Shown one piece after another: positions 18,117 to 29,279 of a DNA stretch of 44,550 nucleotides. The notes under the pieces are model-generated. The model ran no database searches. It saw only the letters and a list, made by a program, of their open reading frames with translations, and was not told where the DNA came from. Position 1 is the first letter of the stretch. Each line of letters begins with the position of its first letter. The DNA lies in contig CAZOOP010000033.1 in assembly GCA_964581465.1 (NCBI GenBank), forward strand, positions 1 to 44,550, read 5' to 3'. A program made the translations under genes and the position numbers. This DNA is from WJMB01 sp964581465. Lineage in GTDB: Bacteria; RBG-13-66-14.

Positions 18117-18875
18117 ATGCTAAACAAGGTCCAACGCAGCACCCTGGCGCAGATGCTCATCGACAAGGTGGCGGGCAAACACGGCGACTCCCTGCGTCTG
18201 GCCGGGGTCTACGGCTCGACCCGCCGCGGCGATGACACGCCCTGGAGCGACATCGACCTGCTCTGCGTGGTGCGCCACCGCCGTAAGCTCAAGCTGCGCA
18301 GCTTTCTCTACCACAACGTCGCCGTGGTCTTCAGCACCATCGACGAGCAGGAGCTGCTGGAGCATCTGGAGAAGCCCACGGCGCAGTGGCCTTTCTGGAT
18401 GGGCGTCCTCGACGGCCTGCTGCCCCTGTCCGGCGACACCAGGCTCAAGGACAAGTGGCTGGCCAAGGGTCACCTCATCGACGACAACCGTTTCAACGAC
18501 GTCCTGATCGAGATCCTGCCCGAGATGGTCTACGAGTCCTACGGGCGGATTCTCTCTTGCAAGCGACGCGGCGACGACGACAACCTGCGCGTCTCGATCT
18601 ACGAGATGCTGCTCGAAATGAACCGGGTGCTCTGCCTGCTCAACCGCCGCTGGGTCAGCCGGGACTACCTGGCCGGGATCGAGGCGGCCGCCGACTTCGA
18701 GCGTCTGCCCGCCGGTTACGCCGAGTTGGCCCCCAAGCTCTGGCGGACCGCCGACATCGACAGCGCCCTGCCCCTGGCTCAGAAGCTCTACAACAGCTAC
18801 CAGGAACTGCTGCGCCGCGAGGACCTGGCGCCGCACAACTACACCGATTTCAACGAACTGAGCTCGTTGCTCTAG
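18117..18875 (+). CDS. ANT(4')-like nucleotidyltransferase
   Basis: 252 aa. The N-terminal Pol-beta-type nucleotidyltransferase core is VYGSTRRGDDTPWSDIDL, with GS at 33-34 and metal Asp residues at 45 and 47. Length, this extended motif and the helical C-terminal half resemble kanamycin nucleotidyltransferase ANT(4') of Staphylococcus. Family knowledge suggests transfer of a nucleotide to a hydroxyl of a small molecule. Aminoglycoside resistance is not shown, and a housekeeping or tRNA-like acceptor is possible. AAGGTGG precedes the ATG. It follows murE by 94 bases on the same strand and may be cotranscribed. No mobility gene is attached. Confidence 0.8.
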   Translation: MLNKVQRSTLAQMLIDKVAGKHGDSLRLAGVYGSTRRGDDTPWSDIDLLCVVRHRRKLKLRSFLYHNVAVVFSTIDEQELLEHLEKPTAQWPFWMGVLDGLLPLSGDTRLKDKWLAKGHLIDDNRFNDVLIEILPEMVYESYGRILSCKRRGDDDNLRVSIYEMLLEMNRVLCLLNRRWVSRDYLAGIEAAADFERLPAGYAELAPKLWRTADIDSALPLAQKLYNSYQELLRREDLAPHNYTDFNELSSLL

Positions 18876-19005
18876 GTGGAAAGAGGCTTGTGCGCCAAAC
18901 ATGTGCGTAGAGCGGGAACAAGCAGGCCGCAGTCATTATCTTTCACCAACGGATTATCATACGCGCTTAACCAGAAACTGACTTCAAGACTGCCGCTAAT
19001 TATTT
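18876..19005. other. Short spacer after nucleotidyltransferase
   Basis: No terminator with a T-run is apparent. The sequence becomes AT-rich and passes directly into an interspersed element. Confidence 0.4.
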
Positions 19006-19862
19006 GGCATCCTGGAACGTGTTCGGACAGAACCAATGATTAGGAGCGGCCCGCTGGGCCGTCATTGACTCCCCGTAAATGCCTGTTTCTGAGCAAGCGC
19101 ACATTTAGCATGCCCTTATTTCTTCTTATTACGACACTTGCTGTCAGGGCATATTCAAGTCCGCTGATATCTGAGATCGCTAGGATCAGGCCCGTATCAG
19201 CCACCACTTGTCAACTGCCAGTTTCGTGACTGGTATCCGATAGCTATCATTTCTATTATTAACAGGATACAGTTATAGTTTTGTCCGGTCTGAGCACACG
19301 ATCCCCTTCATTAGAAACACGCGGTTATTGATACGGACAAACTGCAATGATAAGCGGCTGATAAATGCTTCGACTTTCTAAAGTACGCAATAGCCTATCC
19401 TGATCTTTGTATCCGTGTAAGGTTTTCAGGCTGGTATCATTCAGCCCCTACGACTCCTCTGTTAACGTGTGTTAGCGTGCTTTCTCATGAACCGAAACAT
19501 AAGGCCGCCCATATAATAGATTAGCGATCATCACAGAAGATGAACAACACATTCGTAACTCAGGAAAACCACATCGAGAATGGCGCTTGGAGATTAGCCT
19601 CAGCGGGGCGTCAACCTGCAAAGGCGGATAACGATCGTAGCTGCTGAAGCAGGCGATGGAGCGCCGTCAACAGATCCTTTACCCACAGCCTGGTTGAATC
19701 CTGAGCGGAATCAACAGGCTCCGGCTTCCAGCGTAACAAAATGGAAGTCCAGGTACATCGCCACCAAACAGAGGTGCGACAATGGCGGCGACGATGAGCT
19801 ATAAAGCATTGAATGACAGTCTATCCGCTGGATGAGTCGGTTCTTTTGCGAGTGTTAATCCC
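19006..19862. mobile_element. Interspersed element, left end intact, right end lost
   Basis: Begins with GGCATCCTGGAACGTGTTCG and contains CCCTTATTTCTTCTTATTACG (19112-19132, shared with the IS1595-like remnant at 3.56 kb). It also holds a downstream module at 19530-19860 nearly identical in layout to 29.28-29.62 kb. No mirror-image right end was found. No intact gene. The following 19863-20060 shows nothing recognisable. Confidence 0.6.
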
Positions 19863-20072
19863 ATAGATTAAGCTGTGGATGATTGGACGATAACACCAGA
19901 TAACACAAGCTATCAGCAATCCGGATCGGTTCATCAAAGTGATGCCCCCTTCATCGATAAACCCCTGGAGACGGGAAGACGGCTGGAGGGGTCCCACCAT
20001 AGCTGACGGGACCGAGAACGGTCTTCCAAGCCTTCGATGGCAAACCCGATAAAACCGTAAGGACCCCGCAGT

Positions 20073-21050
20073 TTGACACAATGCCGCATCATCTTCTTCG
20101 GCACTCCCGAGGTCGCCGCCCGGACGCTTAACGGCCTGCTGGCGGCCGGCCTGAAAGTCATCGGCGTGGTCAGCCAGCCCGATCGTCCCCGGGGCCGCCG
20201 GCGCAGGCTAGAGCCCACTCCGGTGCGCCGGGCGGCCGAGGCGGCCGGACTGCCCCTTTGGCAGCCGGAGAGCTGCGGCGGGGAAGCCTTCATCGCCGAG
20301 CTGGAAACCCTGAAGCCCGACCTCTTCGCCGTGGTCGCCTACGGCCAGTTCATCCCGAAACGGCTGCGCCGAGTGCCGACCCTGGCCCCGCTCAACCTGC
20401 ACTACAGCCTGCTGCCCGCCTACCGGGGCGCGGCGCCGGTCAACTGGGCCTTGATCGAGGGCGCCCGACGCACCGGGGTCAGCGTCCAGCGGGTGGCCCG
20501 ACGCCTGGATGCCGGAGACGTGCTGTTGAGCGCCGCCCTCGAGGTGCCGCCGGAGCAGACGGCGCCCGAGCTCTTCGAGCGCCTGATCCCCCTGGGGACC
20601 GGCACCCTGGCCGCGGCGCTGCGCCACGCGCCCAAGCTGATCGAGGCGGCCCATCCGCAGAACGAGGCCGCGGCCACCCGGGCGCCCCTGCTGCGCCGTG
20701 ATCACGGCGGGCTGGACTTCCGCCGCCCGGCCCGGGAGCTCTTCGACCGCTGGCGGGGCCTCTTACCCTGGCCCGGGGTCTTCTGCGGCCTGGAGGGCGA
20801 GCGGCTCAAGGTCCACAGCTGCCGGGCGTTGGAGGACGCGGCCGCCCACGGCGAACCGGGCACGGTGATAGCGATCGATGAAACGGGCTGGCGCGTCGCC
20901 TGCGGCGCGGGGCTGCTTTTGCTCGAGGAGATCCAGCGGTCCGGCGGGCGACGTCAAGGCGCCGCCGAATTCGCCCGGGGCCGCCGGCTGAGCCCGCCCT
21001 TCGTCCTGGAAAGCGTCGAGCCCCGGCCCAAGGACGCACCCCGCGACTGA
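20073..21050 (+). CDS. fmt: Methionyl-tRNA formyltransferase
   Basis: 325 aa, cytosolic. Transfers a formyl group from 10-formyl-THF to initiator Met-tRNA. IIFFGTPEVAA opens the Rossmann domain. LNLHYSLLPAYRGAAPVNW carries catalytic Asn108 and His110, and RRLDAGDVL carries Asp146. A C-terminal OB-like tRNA-binding domain follows (about 210-315). The start is a TTG at 20073 with AAGGA about 12 bases upstream. No in-frame ATG fits the conserved N-terminus. The usual partner def is not in the window. A terminator-like hairpin follows. Confidence 0.96.
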   Translation: MTQCRIIFFGTPEVAARTLNGLLAAGLKVIGVVSQPDRPRGRRRRLEPTPVRRAAEAAGLPLWQPESCGGEAFIAELETLKPDLFAVVAYGQFIPKRLRRVPTLAPLNLHYSLLPAYRGAAPVNWALIEGARRTGVSVQRVARRLDAGDVLLSAALEVPPEQTAPELFERLIPLGTGTLAAALRHAPKLIEAAHPQNEAAATRAPLLRRDHGGLDFRRPARELFDRWRGLLPWPGVFCGLEGERLKVHSCRALEDAAAHGEPGTVIAIDETGWRVACGAGLLLLEEIQRSGGRRQGAAEFARGRRLSPPFVLESVEPRPKDAPRD

Positions 21051-21061
21051 CCCCGGCGTCC

Positions 21062-21090
21062 AAGCTTGCCCCTGACGGGGGCTTTCGTTT
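21062..21090 (+). terminator. Probable rho-independent terminator after fmt
   Basis: GCCCC-tgac-GGGGGC stem, with flanking AAGC/GCTT able to extend it, followed by TTTCGTTT. The T-run is interrupted, so confidence is moderate. Confidence 0.55.
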
Positions 21091-21166
21091 ATACTTCCAA
21101 GGGGTTACACCTCAACCGCCCGCAGGCGCTCCAACGATAACCGTCTTCAACCTCAACGGTAGGCCG

Positions 21167-22387
21167 ATGCACCGACTACGCCCGCTACTGCTCCTCTCCC
21201 TGCTGGCCGTTCTCGCGCCGATCCCGGCGGTCGGGCAGGACGACGTCTACAGCTACACCGCCGAGCCGATCTACATCCAGGGTGAGCGGCGCGGGGTGGA
21301 CAGCTCGCTGTTCACCACCAGCGCCGGCGCCGGGGACCCCGGCCAGAGTATCCAAGAGGGCTACGACGCCTTCAACGAGGGCGACTTCGAGACGTCCCTG
21401 GCCCGCTTCAAGGAAGTCACCCGTGGCGAGCCGCTCTACGCCAACGCCCTCTACGGCCGGGCGCTCTGTGCCCAGGAGCTGGGCGACATCGAGCAGGCCG
21501 TCTACGAGTACAACCGGCTGATCGCCTACGCAGGTTCGTTGCCCGAGGGCGATCCGGAGCGCCGCTTTCGCCGGGTGGGCCTGGAGTCCCTGGTGCGTCT
21601 GGTCTACGAGAATCCCCCCGCTGAGGAGCCCACGGTCTACCTGCAGCGCATCCTCTCGCCCCAAGACAACAAGGACGCCCTGTTCATCCTGGGCGGCCTG
21701 CACCGGGAGTACGCCGAGTACGAGGAGGCCCGCCGGGTCTTCAGCCTGCTCTACGACCAGGCCCCCGACGTGCGCGAGAACCTGAAGCTCCTCTACGCCC
21801 GGGCCGAGGTCAACGAGCTTCAGGCTCCCATCGTCGAGAACTCCGACGAACTCTACGCCCGGGCCATGGAGCTCTACGAGGAGGTCGTCGAGATCGGCGA
21901 GCGCGAGTTGGCCGAGAACCCGGACAACGTCGACGTCGCCTACCACGTCGTGCGCGCCCTGGGCCGCCTGGGCCTCTACCACCAGAATCGGGCCGAGCAG
22001 TACAAGTACGGCGGCGGCACCTACCTGCCGGCGGTCAGCTCCAGCGGCACGGGCCTGCTCATCGACGAGAGCGAGAGCGAACAGACCGACCGCTCCTACA
22101 TCTACTCGCGCAACCGCATCACCCGCTTCATCGACAACTACATCGCCGTCATCGCCCTACTCTACGAGATCAACGTGCCCTTCAAGGACCCGGACCACAG
22201 GCTGGACCTGCAGATCACCATCGATCCCGACGGCAGTGTGGCCCGGCTGGAACTGCTGCAGAGCAACCTGCCCGACGACTTCACCGACGAGCTGCTGGAG
22301 ATGATCGCCGCCTGGCGCTTCCCGCCGGGACGCAAGCGCGTCGTCGCCGTCTACCCGCTGATCTTCGGAAAGGGTGAGGCCTCGTGA
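21167..22387 (+). CDS. Secreted TPR protein with AgmX/TonB-C-like C-terminus
   Basis: 406 aa with a cleavable signal peptide (MHRLRPLLLLSLLAVLAPIP, likely cut near AVGQ). TPR-like helices (about 58-230) include EGYDAFNEGDFETSLARFKE and NALYGRALCAQELGDIEQAV. The C-terminal 100 residues (RSYIYSRNRITRFIDNYIAV ... WRFPPGRKRVVAVYPLIF) have the pattern of the AgmX/PglI and TonB C-terminal fold, normally a periplasmic protein-contact module. It is probably a periplasmic scaffold. It is the first of five closely packed genes. Its stop overlaps the next start (GTGA). Partner and pathway unknown. Confidence 0.8.
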   Translation: MHRLRPLLLLSLLAVLAPIPAVGQDDVYSYTAEPIYIQGERRGVDSSLFTTSAGAGDPGQSIQEGYDAFNEGDFETSLARFKEVTRGEPLYANALYGRALCAQELGDIEQAVYEYNRLIAYAGSLPEGDPERRFRRVGLESLVRLVYENPPAEEPTVYLQRILSPQDNKDALFILGGLHREYAEYEEARRVFSLLYDQAPDVRENLKLLYARAEVNELQAPIVENSDELYARAMELYEEVVEIGERELAENPDNVDVAYHVVRALGRLGLYHQNRAEQYKYGGGTYLPAVSSSGTGLLIDESESEQTDRSYIYSRNRITRFIDNYIAVIALLYEINVPFKDPDHRLDLQITIDPDGSVARLELLQSNLPDDFTDELLEMIAAWRFPPGRKRVVAVYPLIFGKGEAS

Positions 22388-24255
22388 CCAAGCCGTTGCC
22401 GCTGCTGATCGCCCTAATCCTGTCCCTCGTCCTGGTCGGCTGCGGACCCGTCGAGATCGAGGACGACACGCCGGAGCTCTCGGCCCGCAAGGCCTCCGAG
22501 GAGTTCAACATCGCCGGCAACTACTACGGCGCCTACCTGGAGCGCTACTACGAGTTCCCGGAGCTGGCCGAGAAGATCAGCGAGGAAGAGCTGGCCCTGG
22601 TCGGTTACAGCTACGGCCAGTGCCTGGCCGAGCTGGCCGGCGAGCTGGTCTCCGACGGCGCCGACCAGGCCGGTCGCGCCCGGGCGGCCAACTACTACGA
22701 GATGGCCGGCAACGCCTTCAACATCGCCGCCGGCACCAAGCTCGAGGCCTACAAGCAACCCTCCCTCTATTCCACGGTGCTGGTCTACAACCAGGCCGTC
22801 GAACTCGACGGCGAGGCCCGCGGCGACCTGATCGACACCACCCTGCGGGCCTGCGAGAGCTACTTCGCCGCCAAGAACGAGGAACCGTCGCTGTTCAAGC
22901 TGCCCGACGACGACGCCGTGGTGGCCCTGATCAAGACCCAGTTGCTCTACCGCCGGGGCCGCGACGAGGAGGCCCGGGCCTTCTTCGAGGAGTACCTGAA
23001 CGAGTACGGTCGCGACAAGGGCGGCGACTGGCCGATCATCCTGGTCGGCCGCCTGGGCGACGAGACCTTCCAGGCCGGGCTCTACGACCACGCCGAGGAG
23101 TTCTACCGCCGGGCCGCCGGAATGGCCGCCGACAACGACAAGCTCCTCGGCCGCTACCAACACAACACCCGCATCGCCGACTTCCACGAGGGCCTGCTGC
23201 TGGAGGCCGCCGTGCCCAAGCGGCGCTACGACCTGCTGACCGCCGAGGAACAGGCCAACCTGCGCCGCGCCCTCGAGCACTACGACGAGGTCGCCGAGCG
23301 CTACCCCGGCGACGAGGTCGCCGGGCGGGCCGTCTACCGCCGCGCCTACCTGGAAGAGATGTGGATGCTCGATTACGCCGCCGCCGCCCGGACCTACACC
23401 CGGGTTTTCACCGAGACGACGGATCATCCCCTGGCGGCCACGGCCTGTTTTCGCGCCGGTCTCTGCTCCGAACAGGCCGGCGACTACGACGAAGCCCGCC
23501 GGTTCTACGAGCGTCTCGACGACGACTACGACGACAGCCCGGAGGCTCCCCTGATCGAGCTCCGCGAGGGAATCATGGGCCTCGAAGCGGCCGGTTATCG
23601 GGGTGATGACGCCGAGGACGCTGCCGAGAGAATCGAAGACTTCATCGACGACCACGCGGGCGAGGACGCCTACCGCCTCTGGGTCGGCGAGGGCTACGCC
23701 TCCCTGGGCCACCTGGCCGAACAGGGCGGCGACGACGAGGCCGCCCTCGAACTCTACACCAAAGCCGTCGAGCAACACGGCTTCCGCGAGGGCGTCCGTT
23801 ACGGCTCCGAGCGCATCGCCCGGGCCTACGAGGTCTACGCCGATCACCACTGGGAAGAGTTCCAGGGTGTCGAGGTGGGCGGCTCCCTGGAAGAGGTCCA
23901 GGAGGAGATCGTCCGGGTCAGCGAGCTGCGCAACAAAACCCTCTTCGGCTACTCCGGCGCCGACGCCTACGGCGATCTTCAAACCTCGGCCCGCGCCAAA
24001 TACATGGCCGGTCGGACCCTGGAAACCTACGCCACCATGCTGCAGGACGTGGAGATCACTTCGGGAGGCACCCCCGAGGAACTGGACGAAATCTACGCCC
24101 AGATCAACTACCCGACCAACTCCTTCTTCATCCAGGCCCAGCAGGCCTACCGCGCCGCCGTCGAGACGGCCCGGCTGGCCGGCGGAGACTCCGCGACCCT
24201 GGAGCGAGCCCAGCAAGCCTACGACCGCCTGACCCGAATCATCGGGGAATCCTAG
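22384..24255 (+). CDS. TPR-repeat lipoprotein
   Basis: 623 aa. A lipobox LVGC puts the lipid-attached cysteine at position 20. The mature protein is almost all short helical pairs rich in Ala, Glu and Tyr, such as YYGAYLERYYEFPELAEKI, RRGRDEEARAFFEEYLNEYG and RAGLCSEQAGDYDEARRFYE. These read as tetratricopeptide or Sel1-like repeats. The layout resembles large outer-membrane TPR assembly factors, but no specific family is recognised. The GTG start overlaps the upstream stop, so it should be made with the AgmX-like protein. Only 8 bases separate it from the pyrR-like gene, tying an envelope protein to a pyrimidine-type operon. Confidence 0.82.
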   Translation: MTKPLPLLIALILSLVLVGCGPVEIEDDTPELSARKASEEFNIAGNYYGAYLERYYEFPELAEKISEEELALVGYSYGQCLAELAGELVSDGADQAGRARAANYYEMAGNAFNIAAGTKLEAYKQPSLYSTVLVYNQAVELDGEARGDLIDTTLRACESYFAAKNEEPSLFKLPDDDAVVALIKTQLLYRRGRDEEARAFFEEYLNEYGRDKGGDWPIILVGRLGDETFQAGLYDHAEEFYRRAAGMAADNDKLLGRYQHNTRIADFHEGLLLEAAVPKRRYDLLTAEEQANLRRALEHYDEVAERYPGDEVAGRAVYRRAYLEEMWMLDYAAAARTYTRVFTETTDHPLAATACFRAGLCSEQAGDYDEARRFYERLDDDYDDSPEAPLIELREGIMGLEAAGYRGDDAEDAAERIEDFIDDHAGEDAYRLWVGEGYASLGHLAEQGGDDEAALELYTKAVEQHGFREGVRYGSERIARAYEVYADHHWEEFQGVEVGGSLEEVQEEIVRVSELRNKTLFGYSGADAYGDLQTSARAKYMAGRTLETYATMLQDVEITSGGTPEELDEIYAQINYPTNSFFIQAQQAYRAAVETARLAGGDSATLERAQQAYDRLTRIIGES

Positions 24256-24263
24256 GGGAATCC

Positions 24264-24821
24264 ATGCCCAGGAAGAACGCCGAACTCTTCAAATCCCAAA
24301 CTGTCCTCGACGAAGAGGGCTTGGAGAAGCTGGTCGAGCGCCAGTGCGGCGAGGTCGCCGAGAAGCTGGCCGCCGAACCCCGCGTCGCCGTGGTGGGCAT
24401 CCGTGCCGGCGGCGAGGTCATCGCCCGACGCCTGGCCGCCGAGCTCGGCCGCCGCCGCGGCGTCGAGATCCCCCTGGGCTTCGTCGACATCACCCTCTAC
24501 CGCGACGACCTCAACGATCTGGGCTACCTGCCCCAGGTGGGCTCCACTGAGATCGACTTCGCCATCGACGACGTGGTGGTGGTCCTCGCCGACGACGTGA
24601 TCTACACCGGCCGCACCGTGCGGGCGGCCATCGACGAAATCATCGACTTCGGCCGACCCCGGGCCGTGCGCCTGCTGGTCATCGCCGAGCGCGACGGCCG
24701 CGAGCTGCCCATCCAGGCCGATTTCGTCGGCCTGCCCCTGGAACCCGCCTCCGGCGAGATGGTCATCGTCGACTTCAACGAGGACCCGGGCGTCCACCTC
24801 TACCGACGACGGGACGCCTGA
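24264..24821 (+). CDS. pyrR: PyrR-like phosphoribosyltransferase, altered RNA-binding face
   Basis: 185 aa. The PRPP loop VVLADDVIYTGRTVRAA (106-122), FVDITLYRDDL (73-83) and RELPI (146-150) place it in the PyrR family. In Bacillus that protein attenuates the pyr operon and has weak uracil phosphoribosyltransferase activity. Against Bacillus subtilis PyrR, recalled from memory, residues reported as RNA contacts are changed. Thr18 aligns with Glu, His22 with Gly, His140 with Gly, Arg146 with Gln and Lys152 with Leu. Arg19 and Arg141 remain. The PRPP site is intact, so nucleotide binding is likely but classical RNA attenuation is doubtful. AGGGGAA precedes the ATG. A terminator hairpin wraps the stop codon. 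Confidence 0.87.
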   Translation: MPRKNAELFKSQTVLDEEGLEKLVERQCGEVAEKLAAEPRVAVVGIRAGGEVIARRLAAELGRRRGVEIPLGFVDITLYRDDLNDLGYLPQVGSTEIDFAIDDVVVVLADDVIYTGRTVRAAIDEIIDFGRPRAVRLLVIAERDGRELPIQADFVGLPLEPASGEMVIVDFNEDPGVHLYRRRDA

Positions 24822-24835
24822 GCGTCCCTTTTTTT
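24811..24835 (+). terminator. Terminator hairpin overlapping the pyrR-like stop codon
   Basis: GGGACGC-ctga-GCGTCCC followed by an eight-base T-run. The TGA stop (24819-24821) lies in the loop, so a terminating ribosome would mask the hairpin. It separates pyrR from pyrB and may act as an attenuator. Confidence 0.85.
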
Positions 24836-24836
24836 A

Positions 24837-24857
24837 CCCCCACCCATCGAAAGGGGG
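24837..24857 (+). promoter_or_regulatory. Possible ribosome-site sequestering hairpin before pyrB
   Basis: CCCCC (24837-24841) can pair with the GGGGG (24853-24857) that forms the ribosome site of the GTG start at 24861. The loop is 11 bases. A five-base GC stem is suggestive but not proof. Confidence 0.4.
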
Positions 24858-24860
24858 AAC

Positions 24861-27081
<2,221 letters not shown>

Positions 27082-27175
27082 GCTTCCTCCAACGGGAACC
27101 ATCTTCAACCAACGACCGCCGCACCACCGAGACCCCGGCGGCTTTACCGCCACCCGACCTTTTCAGGAACGCCTC

Positions 27176-27267
27176 GGGGCGGCGTTGGCACGTTTCTTGC
27201 TGCAGGGCGAGGCGGCGTTCGGCCGAGACCACCTCGCACTCCGCAAGAAACGTGCCAACGCCGCCCC
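27176..27267. repeat. Palindromic repeat, copy 5 (25-bp arms, 42-base loop)
   Basis: Perfect arms at 27176-27200 and 27243-27267. The outer five pairs GGGGC/GCCCC are specific to this copy. The loop begins TGCAGGGCGAGGC and ends CACTCC, in the same orientation as copy 3. Confidence 0.92.
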
Positions 27268-27448
27268 TCCGATTCGTCCCGAAACCTTGGTCCGGCTTAC
27301 AGACCGCCGCCAAGGTCTCGGTGGAGCGTGACCTGTGTGTCTATAGCGCCGATAGGACCATGGCTCTTCCAACCCGGGACAGTCGGGGGCGTCTCTGTTC
27401 CGGCTGAGTGAGAAGACCGACATGGTTTGTGACTTCTTGACCGGCCAC

Positions 27449-27478
27449 AAAAAACCGGCCCCCACGGGCCGGTTTTTT
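27449..27478. terminator. Bidirectional rho-independent terminator
   Basis: ACCGGCCC-ccac-GGGCCGGT stem between A- and T-tracts, set between the convergent pyrC-like and rsmI genes. The stem is the same as in the 9.1 kb terminator. Confidence 0.92.
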
Positions 27479-27533
27479 GTATTGCCATTCAAAGACGTTG
27501 GACTGACCAGAGCCTCTCTTGTCCAGAACCCCA

Positions 27534-28415
27534 TTAGCGCGGCGGGCGCTGCTTGGGGATCATCGAGGCCAGGTGGTAGACCTCCTGCTTGGGAATGCCC
27601 AGGATTGCCGAAACGACTTTGGCGGCGCGATTGGCGCTCATCTCGAAGTTCTGGATGCAGATGCGCAGGGCGCGCTCGATGCGGTCGTTGGGGATATTGT
27701 CCATGTTGAAGCGCGAGTCTTCGCTCTCCGGAGCGCGGTCGATGACCAGGACGAACTCCCCCCGGGTGCGGTCCTCGTCGAGTTCGAGGTTGACCTCTTC
27801 AGCGGTGCCGCGCAGGAACTCTTCGTTGAGCTTGGTCATCTCGCGACAGATGACCACCTCGCGATCCGGGGTCTCGGCGGCGATTTCGGAGAGGATACGC
27901 TTGATACGGTGGGGCGAGGCGTAGACCACGATGGGCATCTCCATGCTCTTCAGGCGCTGGATGCGGGCCAGGCGCTCCTGGGGCTTGCGCGGCAGGTAGC
28001 CTTCGAAGATGAAGCTTGAGCTGGAGAAGCCGGAGATGGCCAGGGCGGTGACGGCGGCGTTGGGTCCGGGGATGGGGATGACGTCGATGTGGTTGTCAGT
28101 GCACAAGCGGACCAGGGCGGTGCCCGGGTCGCTGATGGCCGGCATCCCGGCGTCGGAGACGTAGGCGATGTTGATGCCCTGGTTGAATAACTCGACGAGC
28201 TCGCGGCCCACGGCGTAGGTGATGTGCTGATCGCAGCGCAACAGGCGCTTTTTGTTGATGCGGTAGTGGGAGAGCAGCTTGCGGGTGCGGCGGGTGTCCT
28301 CGCAGGCGACGACGTCGACCATCTTCAGGGTCTCGACTGCGCGGGTGGTTATGTCGTCGAGATTACCGATGGGCGTGCCGACCAGGTAGAGGGATCCCTT
28401 TTTCTTTGGCGACAT
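27534..28415 (-). CDS. rsmI: 16S rRNA (cytidine-1402 2'-O)-methyltransferase
   Basis: 293 aa from the ATG at 28415. A tetrapyrrole-methylase-fold enzyme that methylates the ribose of C1402 in 16S rRNA. SLYLVGTPIGNLDDIT sits near the N-terminus. CEDTRRTRKLL, YVSDAGMPAISDPG and PIPGPNAAVTAL are standard RsmI blocks. The frame extends upstream to 28508, but the shorter start gives the normal N-terminus and fits the promoter at 28466-28493. The ribosome site is weak. It is a single-gene unit facing the pyr-like operon across a shared terminator. Confidence 0.95.
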   Translation of the reverse strand: MSPKKKGSLYLVGTPIGNLDDITTRAVETLKMVDVVACEDTRRTRKLLSHYRINKKRLLRCDQHITYAVGRELVELFNQGINIAYVSDAGMPAISDPGTALVRLCTDNHIDVIPIPGPNAAVTALAISGFSSSSFIFEGYLPRKPQERLARIQRLKSMEMPIVVYASPHRIKRILSEIAAETPDREVVICREMTKLNEEFLRGTAEEVNLELDEDRTRGEFVLVIDRAPESEDSRFNMDNIPNDRIERALRICIQNFEMSANRAAKVVSAILGIPKQEVYHLASMIPKQRPPR

Positions 28416-28465
28416 AGGGTTCAACTCGTCTTGTCGAGAGAAAACTCGTGTAGTCGGTGGTAAAA

Positions 28466-28493
28466 AATATAGCCATTGTAGTGTAGCATCCAA
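28466..28493 (-). promoter_or_regulatory. Sigma70-type promoter for rsmI
   Basis: On the minus strand, TTGGAT (28493-28488), a 16-base spacer and TATATT (28471-28466). Predicted leader to the ATG at 28415 is about 45 bases. Confidence 0.6.
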
Positions 28494-28509
28494 AGACTTT
28501 TTTAGCAAA

Positions 28510-29279
28510 CATTTTCTGCCGCTAAGCCCCGGGCGCCGAAGGCTGTCGCTTTCAAACGTCTCTATACCGTGTTGTTAGAACAGTGTTGTTAGACGGATGA
28601 ATCAGCCATGCACTGCTCGAATACCAGCGGGTATGAGATTATCACACCATAGTGGAAAGACGCCGTTGGACTGGTGAACCAGATTCGATAACAGGGATGC
28701 TGCCGGCTTATCGAGCAAGCGTTAACTCGCCGAGGCGGCTGTTTACAAAAGCCTCCCGGTATCAGTCGCGTCGGAGAATCATGACTATGGTTGGAGTCGT
28801 ATTTATCGGATCCAGGATCGTCTTCGATGACAAGTGCTTATCACTTCAATTCAGGCTGCGATATGCTGCGCGATCCAGAGCATCCGGTTCTCCGCTACAG
28901 GGCGGAGCAGACTAGCGGAGAAGACGGGCGGGCCATTCCAAAAGGGATCATCACCTGAAAACTGAACCGACGTCGATAACTCAACCGAGCGGTGTTTGGA
29001 TCAGACGTTCCGACTACTACCTCATGAAAGGTTTTGGTTCGACGAGCCAAAGAGTAATCATACCTGCTAAGGCGGCTATTTGAAAACAGTTAGCCGACCT
29101 ATGGCAGGTAAGTCCAGGGGGTATAATTGGGCGTCGCGACTTCGACCCTCAGCGTCCTCTTGGTCCTCTTGATCCTCTTGGTCCTCTTGGCAGCGCCCTC
29201 ATGGGAGCGAGTCTGGATTTTGTCCCACCAAGCCACCCACGGATCGTGACGGCTTACACTGCTATAACGCGCAAAAAAC
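28510..29279. other. Gene-free spacer with a 9-base tandem repeat
   Basis: No supported gene. Bases 29155-29190 hold four tandem copies of TCCTCTTGG (the second with one change). A GTATAATTGG box lies at 29120-29129 without a matching -35. The rest shows no clear homology to the interspersed elements. Confidence 0.45.

Noticed and set aside
22414..24216. 600-codon minus-strand frame
   Set aside because: Antisense shadow of the TPR lipoprotein gene, with low-complexity Gly/Val/Leu composition and no domain.
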